17,227 nucleotides of DNA from Kiritimatiellia bacterium (GCA_017479035.1 JAFVCR010000006.1:1-17227); one strand, 5' to 3'. Positions 6,202 through 15,423 are shown, counted from the first letter of the stretch. Notes: generated by a model not told the origin, from the sequence alone. A program made the numbers and translations.

Positions 6202-9200
6202 ATGAAGAAAACGGCATTGCAGTTTATTGTTTGCAGTTTGCAGCTTGCGCTTTGCGCGGCGGAGATCGATCTCGCCGGCGTTTGGACTTTGCAGGATTGC
6301 GAGCGCACCATCCCGGCGGAAGTCCCCGGCGGCATCCACGACGCGCTTTTGAAAGCCGGCGAAATCGCCGACATCTACAAAGGCCGCAACGAGACCGAAG
6401 CCCTTTGGGCGGCCAGGCGGGATTGGACTTTCTCGCGCACGTTCGAGGTGGACGCGGCGTTTCTCGCGCACCGCGAAATCGTCCTGCGCCTGGAAGATTG
6501 CGACACGTTCTGCACCGTCAAAATCAACGGCCGCGAAGCCGGGCGCACGTCCGACCGTTTCCGCCGCCACACTTTCAACGTCAAGCCGCTTCTCAAAGAA
6601 GGCGCGAACACCATAGAAGGTTTCTTCCGCAGTCCCGTGGCCGTGGCGGACGAGCGCCGCGCCGAACGCGGCCGCGCTTGGCCTATGGCGAATGTAGTCT
6701 GGGCGAAGAATCAGGCGCTCGTGCGCAAAAACGCCTGCCATGCCGGATGGGATTGGGCACCCGAAATCGAAACCATCGGCTTTTGCGGCACCGTCAAACT
6801 CATCGCGAACGACAAGCCGCGCATCGACTACATATATACAACGCAAACATTCAACGAGGATTTGACGCACTGCACTCTCGATGTTTTCGCCGATCTTTCG
6901 GACGGCTCAACCGTCACCAACCGCATCGAAATTGCAAATCCGCCCCTGTGGTGGCCAAACGGGGCGGGCGAACAGAATTTCTACACCTTCACCGTGGACG
7001 TCAACGGCGAAAAGATTACGCGCCGCATCGGCTTGCGCAAACTCGAAGTCCTCAACGAACGCACCCTCTCCGCCGACGGCAAAGATGAACTTTCCCTTGT
7101 GTTCCGCGTGAACAACCGCCGCATCTTCATGAAAGGCGCAAACTGGATTCCGTGCGACGCTTACGAAATGCGCCAGACTCCCGCACGCTATCGCGACCTG
7201 CTAGAAAGCACCGCCGCCGCCAACATGAACATGTTGCGCGTGTGGGGCGGCGGACAATACGAAAAAGACGTCTTCTACGATCTCTGCGACGAACTCGGCA
7301 TCCTCGTCTGGCACGACATGATGTGCGCCTGCGCCGTCTATCCCGGCGATGAGGAATTCCTCGGCGAAATCTCCGGCGAACTTGCCCACCAGTTGCGCCG
7401 CTTGCGCGACCACGCATCCATCGCCCTCTGGTGCGGCGACAACGAATGCCTCGGCGCGATAAACTGGTTCGATGAAATCAAGGACGACAAAGCCTTCTAC
7501 CGCGCTGCATGGATGGCGCGTTCCAAACTGCAAGGCGAAATGGTCGCCCGCTACGATCCCGCCCGCACCTATTGGCCAAGTTCCCCTTGCTGCGGCCCCG
7601 GTGATTTCGGCAACGCATGGAAGGACGACTCCAAAGGCGATATGCACCAATGGGACGTGTGGCACGAAAACGAACCCTTCGAGCGTTACTACAGCTACCG
7701 CCCGCGATTCTGCTCGGAATTCGGCTACCAGTCGTTCCCTTCTCTCGAAGTCGCCGCCACATTCTGCGACGGCCCCGGAGACGATTTCGAGTGGCATCAG
7801 AAAAACGACGGCGGCAACAGGCGCATACGCGAAACGATGCGCAGATATTTCGGCGAGCCTCGCAACTTCGAGAGCGAACTCGTCCTCTCCCAATTCCAGC
7901 AGGCGATGGCAATCAAAACCGCCGTCGAGGCGTGGCGCAGTGAAATGCCGCGCTGCATGGGAACGCTCTATTGGCAGTTGAACGACACATGGCCTGTCTC
8001 GTCGTGGTCGAGCATCGAATACGGCGGCCGCTGGAAACCGCTCCACTATGCGGCGCGGCGGTTCTACGCGAACGTCGCCATCGCGGCGAAACCTTCTGGC
8101 GAAATCGTAGGCATCAACGACACCGCGCAAACCGTCGAAGGCGACCTTGCGCTTGAATACTGGACTTATTCCGGCTCGCTCGCAAGCGCATCCACGAACA
8201 AAGTCGCGCTCCTCCCTGGCGCGGCGAACATCATCGGACACATTGCCGAATCCGTGCCGGACGATGTTTTCCTCGTAATGCGTTTTGGCGATGTTTGCAA
8301 CGACTGGCACTTCCGTCCATACAAATACGCCACGCTCGCGCAAGCGAAAATCGATGTGAAAGTGGACGGCACGAAAGTGACGCTCTCTACCGACAAGCCC
8401 GCTTTCTTCGTATGGGTCTCCGTCCCTGGCAAAGATGTTCGCTTCAGCGACAACTGCATCACGCTCCTTCCCGGCCGTCCCGTAACGCTCACCGCATCCG
8501 AACCTCTTTCGTCCGTGCGCGTCCGCTCGCTTGCGGATACTCTTGCTCCTCGTCCGCCTCAAGTAAAATATGCGCAAGACATTGCTGACGGCCGCCCTGC
8601 GGAAAGATGGCGCGGTTTCAACATCACCGATCTCTCCCGCTTCGAGCCCGCGCACGAATCTGCGCCGCCGCACTTTGTGGAAGACGACTTCGTTTTCATG
8701 CGCGAACACGGTTTCAATTTCGCCCGCATTCCTTTGGATTACCGCTTTCTCGAAAAGCCCTACGGCATTGCCGAACTAGACCGCGCAGTCGCGCTAGGCC
8801 GCGCAAATTCGATTCACGTCCAGATTTGCCTGCACCGCATTCCGGGCTATTGCGCAAGCGGCCCGCTCCCCGGCGAGCGCAGCATTTTCAGCGACGATGC
8901 CACGCTCGAACACGCTTGCAAAATCTGGGAACGCCTCGCCGCTCGCTACAAAGGCATCCCCAACGAAGAACTCTCTTTCAATCTCTTCAATGAACCCGAT
9001 TACATGGACGAGGCTGCATACGCTCGCGCATCCCGTGCGCTCGCAGAGGCCATCCGCAAAAAAGATCCTTCACGCTTCATAATTGCAGACGGCCTCGGCT
9101 ATGGCCGCATCGCGCCGCGCTCGCTGGAGGATTTGCCTTCCGCCGGTTTCGGCTGGCATTGCTACGACCCGTTCGGCGTGACGCACTATCTAACGCCCTG

Positions 9201-9555
9201 GAACAATCCCGAAGGCGTCAGTGCCAAGCCCGTATGGCCGTTGCAGGAAACCCCTCCCCGCGACTGGCTTTTGCAGGAAACGTTCCGCTCCAAAGGCTGG
9301 GCTGATGCTATATCCGCCGGTGCGTTCGTTTATGTCGGCGAATTTGGCGTGTGGCGCAAAACCCCTCATGAGATTGCGCTCGGCTTGATGGAAGACCAAC
9401 TCTCCCTCTGGCGCGAACTTTCCTGCGGATGGGCTCTTTGGAATCTGCGCGGCGAATTCGGAGTCATGGACTCCAACCGCGCCGATGTCGATTACGAATC
9501 CTGGCGCGGCCACAAGCTCGACCGCGCTATGCTCGATCTGTTGAAGAAATACTGA
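6202..9555 (+). CDS. Secreted GH2 beta-mannosidase-like / GH5 fusion
   Basis: This 1117-residue protein joins two glycoside hydrolases. Residues 1-20 are a signal peptide (cleavage near LCA-AE), so it acts outside the cytoplasm. Residues about 21-690 are a GH2 enzyme of beta-mannosidase type: sugar-binding and immunoglobulin-like domains, then a barrel with WCGDNE (acid/base Glu415) and FCSEFG (nucleophile Glu506). Their spacing fits the family. Residues about 795-1117 are a GH5 barrel with FNLFNEP (acid/base Glu931) and YVGEFG (nucleophile Glu1047). Both sites look complete. A likely role is breakdown of mannan-type polysaccharide, the GH5 part cutting chains and the GH2 part releasing mannose; substrates are inferred. 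I chose 6202 because AAGGA lies 7 bases upstream and the signal peptide starts there. Its 3' end overlaps ribF convergently. Confidence 0.9.
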   Translation: MKKTALQFIVCSLQLALCAAEIDLAGVWTLQDCERTIPAEVPGGIHDALLKAGEIADIYKGRNETEALWAARRDWTFSRTFEVDAAFLAHREIVLRLEDCDTFCTVKINGREAGRTSDRFRRHTFNVKPLLKEGANTIEGFFRSPVAVADERRAERGRAWPMANVVWAKNQALVRKNACHAGWDWAPEIETIGFCGTVKLIANDKPRIDYIYTTQTFNEDLTHCTLDVFADLSDGSTVTNRIEIANPPLWWPNGAGEQNFYTFTVDVNGEKITRRIGLRKLEVLNERTLSADGKDELSLVFRVNNRRIFMKGANWIPCDAYEMRQTPARYRDLLESTAAANMNMLRVWGGGQYEKDVFYDLCDELGILVWHDMMCACAVYPGDEEFLGEISGELAHQLRRLRDHASIALWCGDNECLGAINWFDEIKDDKAFYRAAWMARSKLQGEMVARYDPARTYWPSSPCCGPGDFGNAWKDDSKGDMHQWDVWHENEPFERYYSYRPRFCSEFGYQSFPSLEVAATFCDGPGDDFEWHQKNDGGNRRIRETMRRYFGEPRNFESELVLSQFQQAMAIKTAVEAWRSEMPRCMGTLYWQLNDTWPVSSWSSIEYGGRWKPLHYAARRFYANVAIAAKPSGEIVGINDTAQTVEGDLALEYWTYSGSLASASTNKVALLPGAANIIGHIAESVPDDVFLVMRFGDVCNDWHFRPYKYATLAQAKIDVKVDGTKVTLSTDKPAFFVWVSVPGKDVRFSDNCITLLPGRPVTLTASEPLSSVRVRSLADTLAPRPPQVKYAQDIADGRPAERWRGFNITDLSRFEPAHESAPPHFVEDDFVFMREHGFNFARIPLDYRFLEKPYGIAELDRAVALGRANSIHVQICLHRIPGYCASGPLPGERSIFSDDATLEHACKIWERLAARYKGIPNEELSFNLFNEPDYMDEAAYARASRALAEAIRKKDPSRFIIADGLGYGRIAPRSLEDLPSAGFGWHCYDPFGVTHYLTPWNNPEGVSAKPVWPLQETPPRDWLLQETFRSKGWADAISAGAFVYVGEFGVWRKTPHEIALGLMEDQLSLWRELSCGWALWNLRGEFGVMDSNRADVDYESWRGHKLDRAMLDLLKKY

Positions 9556-10408
9556 CCTTCCCCCTCATGGCGGCGATGTCGCGTGCGATTTGTTCCGCCA
9601 GCGCATCTATAGATGCAAACTGCATTTCGGGGCGTATGAACGCCAGTATCCTCGCGTGCGCAAATGCTGCGTCCGCAGGCGGCGCGCCGTCCACTAAATG
9701 CACTTCAATGATGTTCTCGCGCCATGCGGCACTCCCCATCGTGGGCGCAACGCCCCAGTTTGCAATACCTCTCCCCCACTCCGTTTCCACGGCATACACT
9801 CCGCGCCGCAGCGCAGGTGCAAACGCCGCCACGTTCAAAGTGGGGCGATTTATCTTGCGGCCCAACTGTTTGCCAGGGACGATTTCGCCGGCCAATTCGT
9901 AATTGCGCCCCAGCATCCTGTTCGCAAGTGCCACATCGCCCTCGGCAAGCGCGGCGCGTATGCGCGTGGACGACACCAACTCTCCACCTTCGCACACGCC
10001 TTCGCACACTGCAACCCGCAGCCCCAAGCCGCGCAGCGTTTGCGCATCGCCCGCGCCACCCGCGCCGAAACGCCAGTTCGCCCCGCAGAAAATCTGCACG
10101 TCCTCGCCGAAACGCCCGCGCAGAAGCGCGGCGAAATCCGCGCACTCCATTGATGCCACCTCACGCGTGAATTCGCACATCTCCACCGCCGCCGCACCCG
10201 CCGCAGCAAGTGCTTCGCGCTTCTGCTCGGGTGTCTGCAACAGCGCGGGCGCACGCTCCGGCGCAAGCACCGTGAATGGATGGTTTGAAAACGTAAGAGC
10301 CACCACTCCGCCGGAAGGCCCGGCGGCCCGCGCCGCATCCAGTATCGCCCTGTGCCCGCGATGCACTCCGTCGAAAAATCCTATCGCAAGCGCAACCATT
10401 TTCCTCAT
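9527..10408 (-). CDS. ribF: Bifunctional riboflavin kinase / FAD synthetase
   Basis: It converts riboflavin to FMN and then FAD in the cytoplasm. The N-terminal nucleotidyltransferase shows GFFDGVHRGH near residues 9-18 and SSTRIRAAL further on. The C-terminal kinase shows GKQLGRKINRPTLN, keeping PTxN but with Asn where Gly is usual, and ENIIEVHL with the expected Glu. At 293 residues it is slightly short for the family because the N terminus is trimmed. The start at 10408 overlaps the truB stop as ATGA, which implies coupled translation. An ATG at 10399, with GAGG just before it, is an alternative. It is the last gene of the nusA operon. Its TAG stop lies inside the convergent GH2-GH5 gene, a 29-base overlap. 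Confidence 0.92.
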   Translation of the reverse strand: MRKMVALAIGFFDGVHRGHRAILDAARAAGPSGGVVALTFSNHPFTVLAPERAPALLQTPEQKREALAAAGAAAVEMCEFTREVASMECADFAALLRGRFGEDVQIFCGANWRFGAGGAGDAQTLRGLGLRVAVCEGVCEGGELVSSTRIRAALAEGDVALANRMLGRNYELAGEIVPGKQLGRKINRPTLNVAAFAPALRRGVYAVETEWGRGIANWGVAPTMGSAAWRENIIEVHLVDGAPPADAAFAHARILAFIRPEMQFASIDALAEQIARDIAAMRGKVSISSTDRA

Positions 10409-11130
10409 CCGCCCGCCAGCACCATCATCGGTTTTACCAAGGCTGCGAGGTCTGCCGGATGCGTCTTCATGAGTTCCATGAAAGGTATCGCGCCGGCCAG
10501 TGAAACACCGCCCGTTTTCGTGCGGCGGCATGTCTCTACAATCGCACCGCATCCAAGCGCTTCGCCAAGGTCGTTTGCAAGCGCGCGCATGTTCGCGCCT
10601 TTTGTGCAGCGCACGAAAAACCTCGCCAGCGGCGGCGCAAATTCTTCCACGTCGAGGCGATAGATGTGATGCAGCCTAAACGGCCTCTCCCCATGCTTCT
10701 CCACAACGGTGTAGCCCTCGCGCTCGTGCACCATCGCAACGGAAAATTGCGGCTGCCGCTGGAAGATGTCGCCGCGAAAATCCTCAAGCGCGGCCTCCAG
10801 CCTCTCGCGCGTCACTGCGGTGAAATCCTTTTCGCGGACTACCTCTCCTTCCGCGTCGAACGTATTGGTCGCCCTCCCCAGGCGCATTGTAAGTTCGTAT
10901 TCCGCATCGCGCCCCATCTGGTCTTCGCCAAGGCGTGCCGCGCCGCCCAAAAGCAACGCCACCACGCCGCTCGCGTTGGGTGCGATGGTGCCTCCATGCC
11001 CCACTTTCACAAGGTTGAAATGCGTCTTCACCGCCTTGAGCATATCGTGCACGGCAATGCCGGCGGGCTTGTCCACCACTAGCACTCCGTCGATTTCCGC
11101 GTTCGAGGCTATGACGTTGAGGTTTGCCAT
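10405..11130 (-). CDS. truB: TruB-family tRNA pseudouridine synthase, catalytic Asp replaced
   Basis: TruB makes pseudouridine 55 in the T-loop of tRNA. The 241-residue protein has the family layout: VVDKPAGIAVHD near the N terminus, KVGHGGT, EYELTMRLGRATNTFDAEG and a C-terminal NDLGEALG block. The catalytic loop, normally GTLDP, reads GTIAP; the codon at 10983-10981 is GCA, so the catalytic Asp is Ala50. The later CSKGTYIR-type block reads CTKGANMR, keeping Arg but losing Tyr. The synthase activity is therefore probably lost or strongly reduced. The gene is intact and in its usual place after rbfA, sharing one base with it (TAATG), so it is probably kept for another role, such as tRNA folding. 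E. coli TruB has a chaperone activity separable from catalysis. Confidence 0.92.
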   Translation of the reverse strand: MANLNVIASNAEIDGVLVVDKPAGIAVHDMLKAVKTHFNLVKVGHGGTIAPNASGVVALLLGGAARLGEDQMGRDAEYELTMRLGRATNTFDAEGEVVREKDFTAVTRERLEAALEDFRGDIFQRQPQFSVAMVHEREGYTVVEKHGERPFRLHHIYRLDVEEFAPPLARFFVRCTKGANMRALANDLGEALGCGAIVETCRRTKTGGVSLAGAIPFMELMKTHPADLAALVKPMMVLAGG

Positions 11131-11471
11131 TACAGGGAGTCTAGTATCTGCAAGACCTTGTCTCCCTTCTCGAGAGAATGGTCCAGCTTGAAATGGAGAA
11201 GCGGCGTGAATTTGAGTTTTACCTCGCGGGCTATCGCACGCTGGAAATCCCGCGCATGATGCACAAGATGCCCCAGCGCGCGCTCCTGCAAAGCCTCGTC
11301 GCCAAACACGCTCACGCTCACTGTGGCATCGCGCAAATCGGCCGCGCAGAAAACGCCTGTCACCGTGATGAGAATGGATTGCACGTCGTCGTTTGCAAGA
11401 ACGCGCGGCATCGCCTCGCCCAGCACTCTCTTCAGCAGCGCATTTATGCGCTCGATCCGGTCGACAGCCAT
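11130..11471 (-). CDS. rbfA: 30S ribosome-binding factor A
   Basis: RbfA binds the immature 30S subunit and helps process the 5' end of 16S rRNA. The 113-residue product has the usual length and single KH-like fold, starting DRIERINALLKRVL and ending with the expected FKLDHSLEKGDKVLQIL segment. AAGGA lies 8 bases before the ATG. It is 12 bases downstream of infB and overlaps truB by one base, in the common infB-rbfA-truB order. Confidence 0.95.
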   Translation of the reverse strand: MAVDRIERINALLKRVLGEAMPRVLANDDVQSILITVTGVFCAADLRDATVSVSVFGDEALQERALGHLVHHARDFQRAIAREVKLKFTPLLHFKLDHSLEKGDKVLQILDSL

Positions 11472-11483
11472 TTCACCGTTCCT

Positions 11484-14093
11484 TTACAGCGTCTTGGGCA
11501 GCTCTTCCATCACGTAGCATTCGATGATGTCGCCCACGGCGAATTTCTCGAATGCCGCAAAGCACACGCCGCACTCCTGCTGGCCGGTCACTTCCTTGAC
11601 TTCGTCCTTGAAGTGGCGTAGGCTCTGGAGCTTGCCGTCCCACACTTTCTCTTTGCCGCGCAGAATGCGATAGCGCCCCGACGCAAGCAGCGTGCCGTCG
11701 AGCATCTGCGAACCTGCGATCTTGCCGAGTTTGGAAATGTCGTACACGGCTTTGATTTCCGCATGGCCGCGCACCACCTCCTTGTATTCCGGCTCCAGCA
11801 AATCGAGCATCGACTGCTTGACGAAATCCAATAGCTCGTAGATGATGCGGTATGTGGAGATCTTCACGCCGTCGTGCCGCGCCTGCTGCTGCACGCCGCT
11901 GTCGCACCCGATGTTGAACCCTACAACCATGCCCTTGCCGGCTGCGGTGTTCTTCACATCTGTGAGGCTCACATTGCCCGTGCCCGTGGCGATGATGTTC
12001 AACGCCACCTTTTCGCTCTTGATGTCCTTGAGCGCGGCCACCACCGCTTCCAGCGTTCCTTGCGAATCGCTCTTCACGGTCACGTTGAGTTCCTTCTTGT
12101 CGCCCGCGCCCATCTTGCCCAAAAGTGCTTCGAGCGATGCCGCCTTGGACGAGGAAAGTTCCATTTCCTTGCGTTCACGCGCGGCTTCTTCCGCCAGCGT
12201 TCGCGCGCGTTTTTCATCCAGCATCACGCGGAATTCCGCCCCCGCCTCCGGCACGCCCGAAAGCCCCGTGCACTTCACCGGCGTGGCGGGGCCTGCACTT
12301 TTCACGCGCCGCCCGCAATCGTCGATGAGGCTCCTGACCTTGCCGAAATGCTCGCCCACGAGTATCGCATCGCCCACTTTCAGCGTCCCGCCGGAAACTA
12401 GCAGCGTGGCCGTAGGGCCGAATCCCTGCTCGAGTTCCGCCTCCACCACATAGCCGTTGGCGCGGCGTTCGGGATTGGCCGCAAGTTCCAGCACGTCCGC
12501 CTGCAAAAGCATCATTTCAAGCAGGTTGTCCACGCCCTTGCCTGTAGTACCGCTCACTTCGCAGCAAACGATGTCGCCGCCCCAATCTTCCGGGGTGAGG
12601 CCCATCTTCTGGAGTTGCTGCTTTACGCGTTCGGGATTTGCCACGGGCTTGTCGCACTTGGTGATGGCCACCATTATCTGCACGCCGGCTTGCCGTGCGC
12701 AGGTTATCGCATCCTCGGTCTGCGGCATTATGCCGTCATCCGCCGCGATGATTATCACGGCAATGTCGGTCAACTGTGCGCCTCTCTGGCGCATTGCGGA
12801 GAAAGCCGCGTGCCCGGGCGTGTCGAGGAACGTTATCTTGCGCCCTTGCACCTCCACCTGATATGCGGAAATTGCCTGCGTTATGCCACCAGCCTCGCCG
12901 GCCGCCACGCGCGTCTTGCGGATGAAATCCATCAGCGTCGTCTTGCCGTGGTCTACATGCCCAAGGAACGTCACCACCGGCGGCCTCGGCTGGAGCGTCT
13001 CGGGTGCGTCCTGCGGAATCTCGTCGTCCGCATCGATCGCCTTCAGAACGGGTTTTGCGTTGGCTTTGTCGCGTGCGTGCTCGAGTATCACTTTGAAGCC
13101 GTACTTCTCCGCCACCTTCACTGCCACGTCCGGCTCCACGCGTTGGTTGATGGACGCAAGCACCTTCAGCCCCATCAAATCTGCTATCAACCGGTTCGGC
13201 CTCAAGCCGAGCTTCGCCGCGAGTTCTTTCACTACCACCGCGCCGCGTATCGAAATCTCGCGCCCTGCCCCGTCCGGCGCGTCCGAATACTGCTCCTCGC
13301 TGCGGCGTATCTTGCCGGAATAATCCTGTTCCTCGCGCTCTTTCTTGAAGCGTCCACGCTTGTCGGCACCCTGCCCCGCCGCCGGCTGCTGCTGCACCTG
13401 ACCGAGCCGCACGCCCTGCGTTTGCACCTGTTGCGGAAGCGGCCTGCCGAACCTGTCGCGCTTGATGCCGTCCCTGCCACCGGGCTTCTTGCCCTGTGCA
13501 CCCTTCGGCGGCGGCGTGGCATTCACCGTGATTGTGATTTTCGGCGGCGGCTTCGGCGCGCCTACTGAAATTTTTATCGCTGGCTTCGGCGGCGGTTTCG
13601 GTGCCACTGCAATCTTTGGCGGCGGCTTTGGCGCCACTGCAATTTTCGGTGCCGCAGGTGCAACCGGTGCAGGTTTTGCCGGTGTTGCTGCGGGTTTGGC
13701 AGCAGGTGATGCAGCATTCGCCGCAGGTGCCGCCGCCTTTACATCTCCGCTCTTCGCCGCGCCTCTGCGCACGCTCGGCAGATTGGCCTTCTTGCCCTCC
13801 GCCACGTCGATGGCTCTTTGCCTTGCTTCGTCCAACGCCTTTGCCTGCGCCGCGTTTCTGGCCTTGACGTTTTCCGCCGCCCGCAGGCTCTTTGCCTTTA
13901 TTTTGGCTGCCGTTTTCGCCGCGCCGGACTTCAGCGTGGCACCGCCGCGCATGATTGCTGCGGTAAGGCGGCTTGCGTCGTCGCCCTCGAGTTCGGTCAA
14001 CGCGCTGTAGACTTCAACGCCGTTCTGCTCCGCCAGTTTCAGAACGGTTTGGCTGGTGACGCCGGTCTTTTTTGCCAATTCGTAAACACGCAT
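11484..14093 (-). CDS. infB: Translation initiation factor IF-2
   Basis: IF-2 is the GTPase that brings initiator tRNA to the 30S subunit and promotes subunit joining. The 869-residue protein starts with the typical MRVYELAKKTGV domain. A low-complexity Ala/Lys/Pro linker follows (about 80-240), including PKIAVAPKPP repeats. The GTPase domain has GHVDHGKT (378-385), GGIT, DTPGH (424-428) and TKCD (478-481), where the first residue of NKxD is Thr. The G5 loop reads SGT (514-516) in place of SAK. Domains II, III and the tRNA-binding C terminus follow and look complete. It is 22 bases after nusA, with a GGGGGA ribosome-binding site 11 bases before the ATG. It is the second gene of the operon. 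Confidence 0.97.
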   Translation of the reverse strand: MRVYELAKKTGVTSQTVLKLAEQNGVEVYSALTELEGDDASRLTAAIMRGGATLKSGAAKTAAKIKAKSLRAAENVKARNAAQAKALDEARQRAIDVAEGKKANLPSVRRGAAKSGDVKAAAPAANAASPAAKPAATPAKPAPVAPAAPKIAVAPKPPPKIAVAPKPPPKPAIKISVGAPKPPPKITITVNATPPPKGAQGKKPGGRDGIKRDRFGRPLPQQVQTQGVRLGQVQQQPAAGQGADKRGRFKKEREEQDYSGKIRRSEEQYSDAPDGAGREISIRGAVVVKELAAKLGLRPNRLIADLMGLKVLASINQRVEPDVAVKVAEKYGFKVILEHARDKANAKPVLKAIDADDEIPQDAPETLQPRPPVVTFLGHVDHGKTTLMDFIRKTRVAAGEAGGITQAISAYQVEVQGRKITFLDTPGHAAFSAMRQRGAQLTDIAVIIIAADDGIMPQTEDAITCARQAGVQIMVAITKCDKPVANPERVKQQLQKMGLTPEDWGGDIVCCEVSGTTGKGVDNLLEMMLLQADVLELAANPERRANGYVVEAELEQGFGPTATLLVSGGTLKVGDAILVGEHFGKVRSLIDDCGRRVKSAGPATPVKCTGLSGVPEAGAEFRVMLDEKRARTLAEEAARERKEMELSSSKAASLEALLGKMGAGDKKELNVTVKSDSQGTLEAVVAALKDIKSEKVALNIIATGTGNVSLTDVKNTAAGKGMVVGFNIGCDSGVQQQARHDGVKISTYRIIYELLDFVKQSMLDLLEPEYKEVVRGHAEIKAVYDISKLGKIAGSQMLDGTLLASGRYRILRGKEKVWDGKLQSLRHFKDEVKEVTGQQECGVCFAAFEKFAVGDIIECYVMEELPKTL
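13588..13647 (-). repeat. Two 30 bp tandem units in the IF-2 linker
   Basis: Two 30-base units (13588-13617 and 13618-13647) differ at five third-codon positions and encode the tandem 10-residue repeat PKIAVAPKPP. A related, degenerate stretch continues at about 13505-13587. Such linkers vary in length between strains; the synonymous differences show the duplication is not recent. Confidence 0.7.
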
Positions 14094-14115
14094 AAATCTA
14101 TCATCCCCCTTTTCT

Positions 14116-15381
14116 TCACTTGGTCAGTTCCGCAACGGCCATCGCCGCCGCGTAAAGCCCTTTGGCGGTCACTTCGTCGAACCCGGTGGCGGCGGCGAAA
14201 TCGCCCTCTTCCACCGCCAGTATCCCGTCCACGGAGAGGAACCCCGCATCCGCAAGCTGCGTGGCTTGCGCCGTGGATATGCTGAAAAGATCCGCAAGCG
14301 ACTTGATAGCCGCCGCTTTCTGATCCTCGAAACTCGCCATCGCTAGCGACTTGTTCACCGTTACCTGCCAGCCCACAAGTTTCGACGTGAGGCGCACGTT
14401 CTGCCCGCGCTTGCCTATCGCAAGCGTATACTGATCCGGCGAAACGGTCACTAGGATGGTGTTGGAGTTTTCGGGGTCTATCTCCACGCGGTCGAGTTTC
14501 GCCGGGGAAAGTGCCGCCGCCACATACTGCCGCACATCCTCGTTCCAGCGCACCATGTCGATCTTCTCGCCGTTGAGTTCGCGCACAAACCCGCGCACCC
14601 TTATGCCGCGCAAACCCACGCACGCGCCCACAGGCTCCACTTTGGGGTCGTGGCTGCGCACCGCCACCTTGGCTCTGTAGCCAGGGTCGCGCGCGATACC
14701 CATTATCTCCACCACGCCGTCCGCGATTTCGCTTACGTCGCGGCGCATCATCGCGCGCAGGAACTCATTGGACGTGCGGCTCAACACTACCGACGGCCCC
14801 GACGCCTCCGCGCTCTGGCGCACGTTGTGTATCACAGCGTTCACGCTGTCGCCCACCTGGAAATCCTCGTTTGGCAGCCTTTCCTTGCCCGGCAGGATCA
14901 TTTCGGTCTTGCCTACCATCACGAACACATCGCGGTGGCTTATGGCGGTTACCGTGCCGTTTACGATGTCGCCTATGCGGTTCTTGAATTCGGTGAAGGT
15001 GTTGGAACGTTCCGCCTCGCGGATTTTCTGCATTATCACCTGGCGCGAAGTCTGCGCTGCTATGCGCCCCAGCCGCGCCGCCGGCAGTTCAATTTCTATC
15101 GTGTCGCCCTCGCCCACGTCCGGCTTGAAACGCTTTGCGCGTGCTGGCGAGATGAACCCCGTGCCCGTCTCCTCGGAGGATACCACAAGCGTGTCGTATA
15201 CGTGCAGCGAAAGATCCTTGCGGTCTATCGTAACTCGCAAATCGTTTGTAACCGCCGGATTGCGCCGCGCGGCTTGCTCGATGGCCTGTTCGATGGCAAC
15301 AAGAACGATCTCGCGCTCGACCCCCCTCTCGCGCTCTATGTGCGAAACGACCGCCAACATATCGAAATTGCCTGTTGCCAT
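14116..15381 (-). CDS. nusA: Transcription termination/antitermination factor NusA
   Basis: NusA binds RNA polymerase and controls pausing, termination and antitermination. The 421-residue protein has an N-terminal polymerase-binding domain (1-130), an S1 domain (about 136-195, starting IGDIVNGTV) and two KH domains (about 205-350) with VGLRGIRVRG and IGKRGQNVRL. A C-terminal helix-hairpin-helix-like segment includes LADAGFLSVDGILAV. GGAGG lies 7 bases before the ATG at 15381. It is the first gene of the operon; rimP, which often precedes nusA, is absent, and a divergent gene takes that position. A strong promoter lies about 80 bases upstream. Confidence 0.96.
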   Translation of the reverse strand: MATGNFDMLAVVSHIERERGVEREIVLVAIEQAIEQAARRNPAVTNDLRVTIDRKDLSLHVYDTLVVSSEETGTGFISPARAKRFKPDVGEGDTIEIELPAARLGRIAAQTSRQVIMQKIREAERSNTFTEFKNRIGDIVNGTVTAISHRDVFVMVGKTEMILPGKERLPNEDFQVGDSVNAVIHNVRQSAEASGPSVVLSRTSNEFLRAMMRRDVSEIADGVVEIMGIARDPGYRAKVAVRSHDPKVEPVGACVGLRGIRVRGFVRELNGEKIDMVRWNEDVRQYVAAALSPAKLDRVEIDPENSNTILVTVSPDQYTLAIGKRGQNVRLTSKLVGWQVTVNKSLAMASFEDQKAAAIKSLADLFSISTAQATQLADAGFLSVDGILAVEEGDFAAATGFDEVTAKGLYAAAMAVAELTK

Positions 15382-15423
15382 TGCCTGCCTCCTCGGTTTT
15401 CAAAAATCAACATTCCACCCGCC

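Noticed and set aside
7201..8709. Minus-strand open frame of 502 codons inside the GH2-GH5 gene
   Set aside because: The plus strand has clear GH2 and GH5 catalytic motifs throughout; the minus frame shows none.
10405..10560. Extended start for ribF at 10552
   Set aside because: The extra residues lie inside truB and match no RibF sequence; the ATGA overlap at 10408 gives a natural coupled start.
12615..13568. Plus-strand open frame of 317 codons inside infB
   Set aside because: It is a shadow of infB, whose motifs are unmistakable on the other strand.
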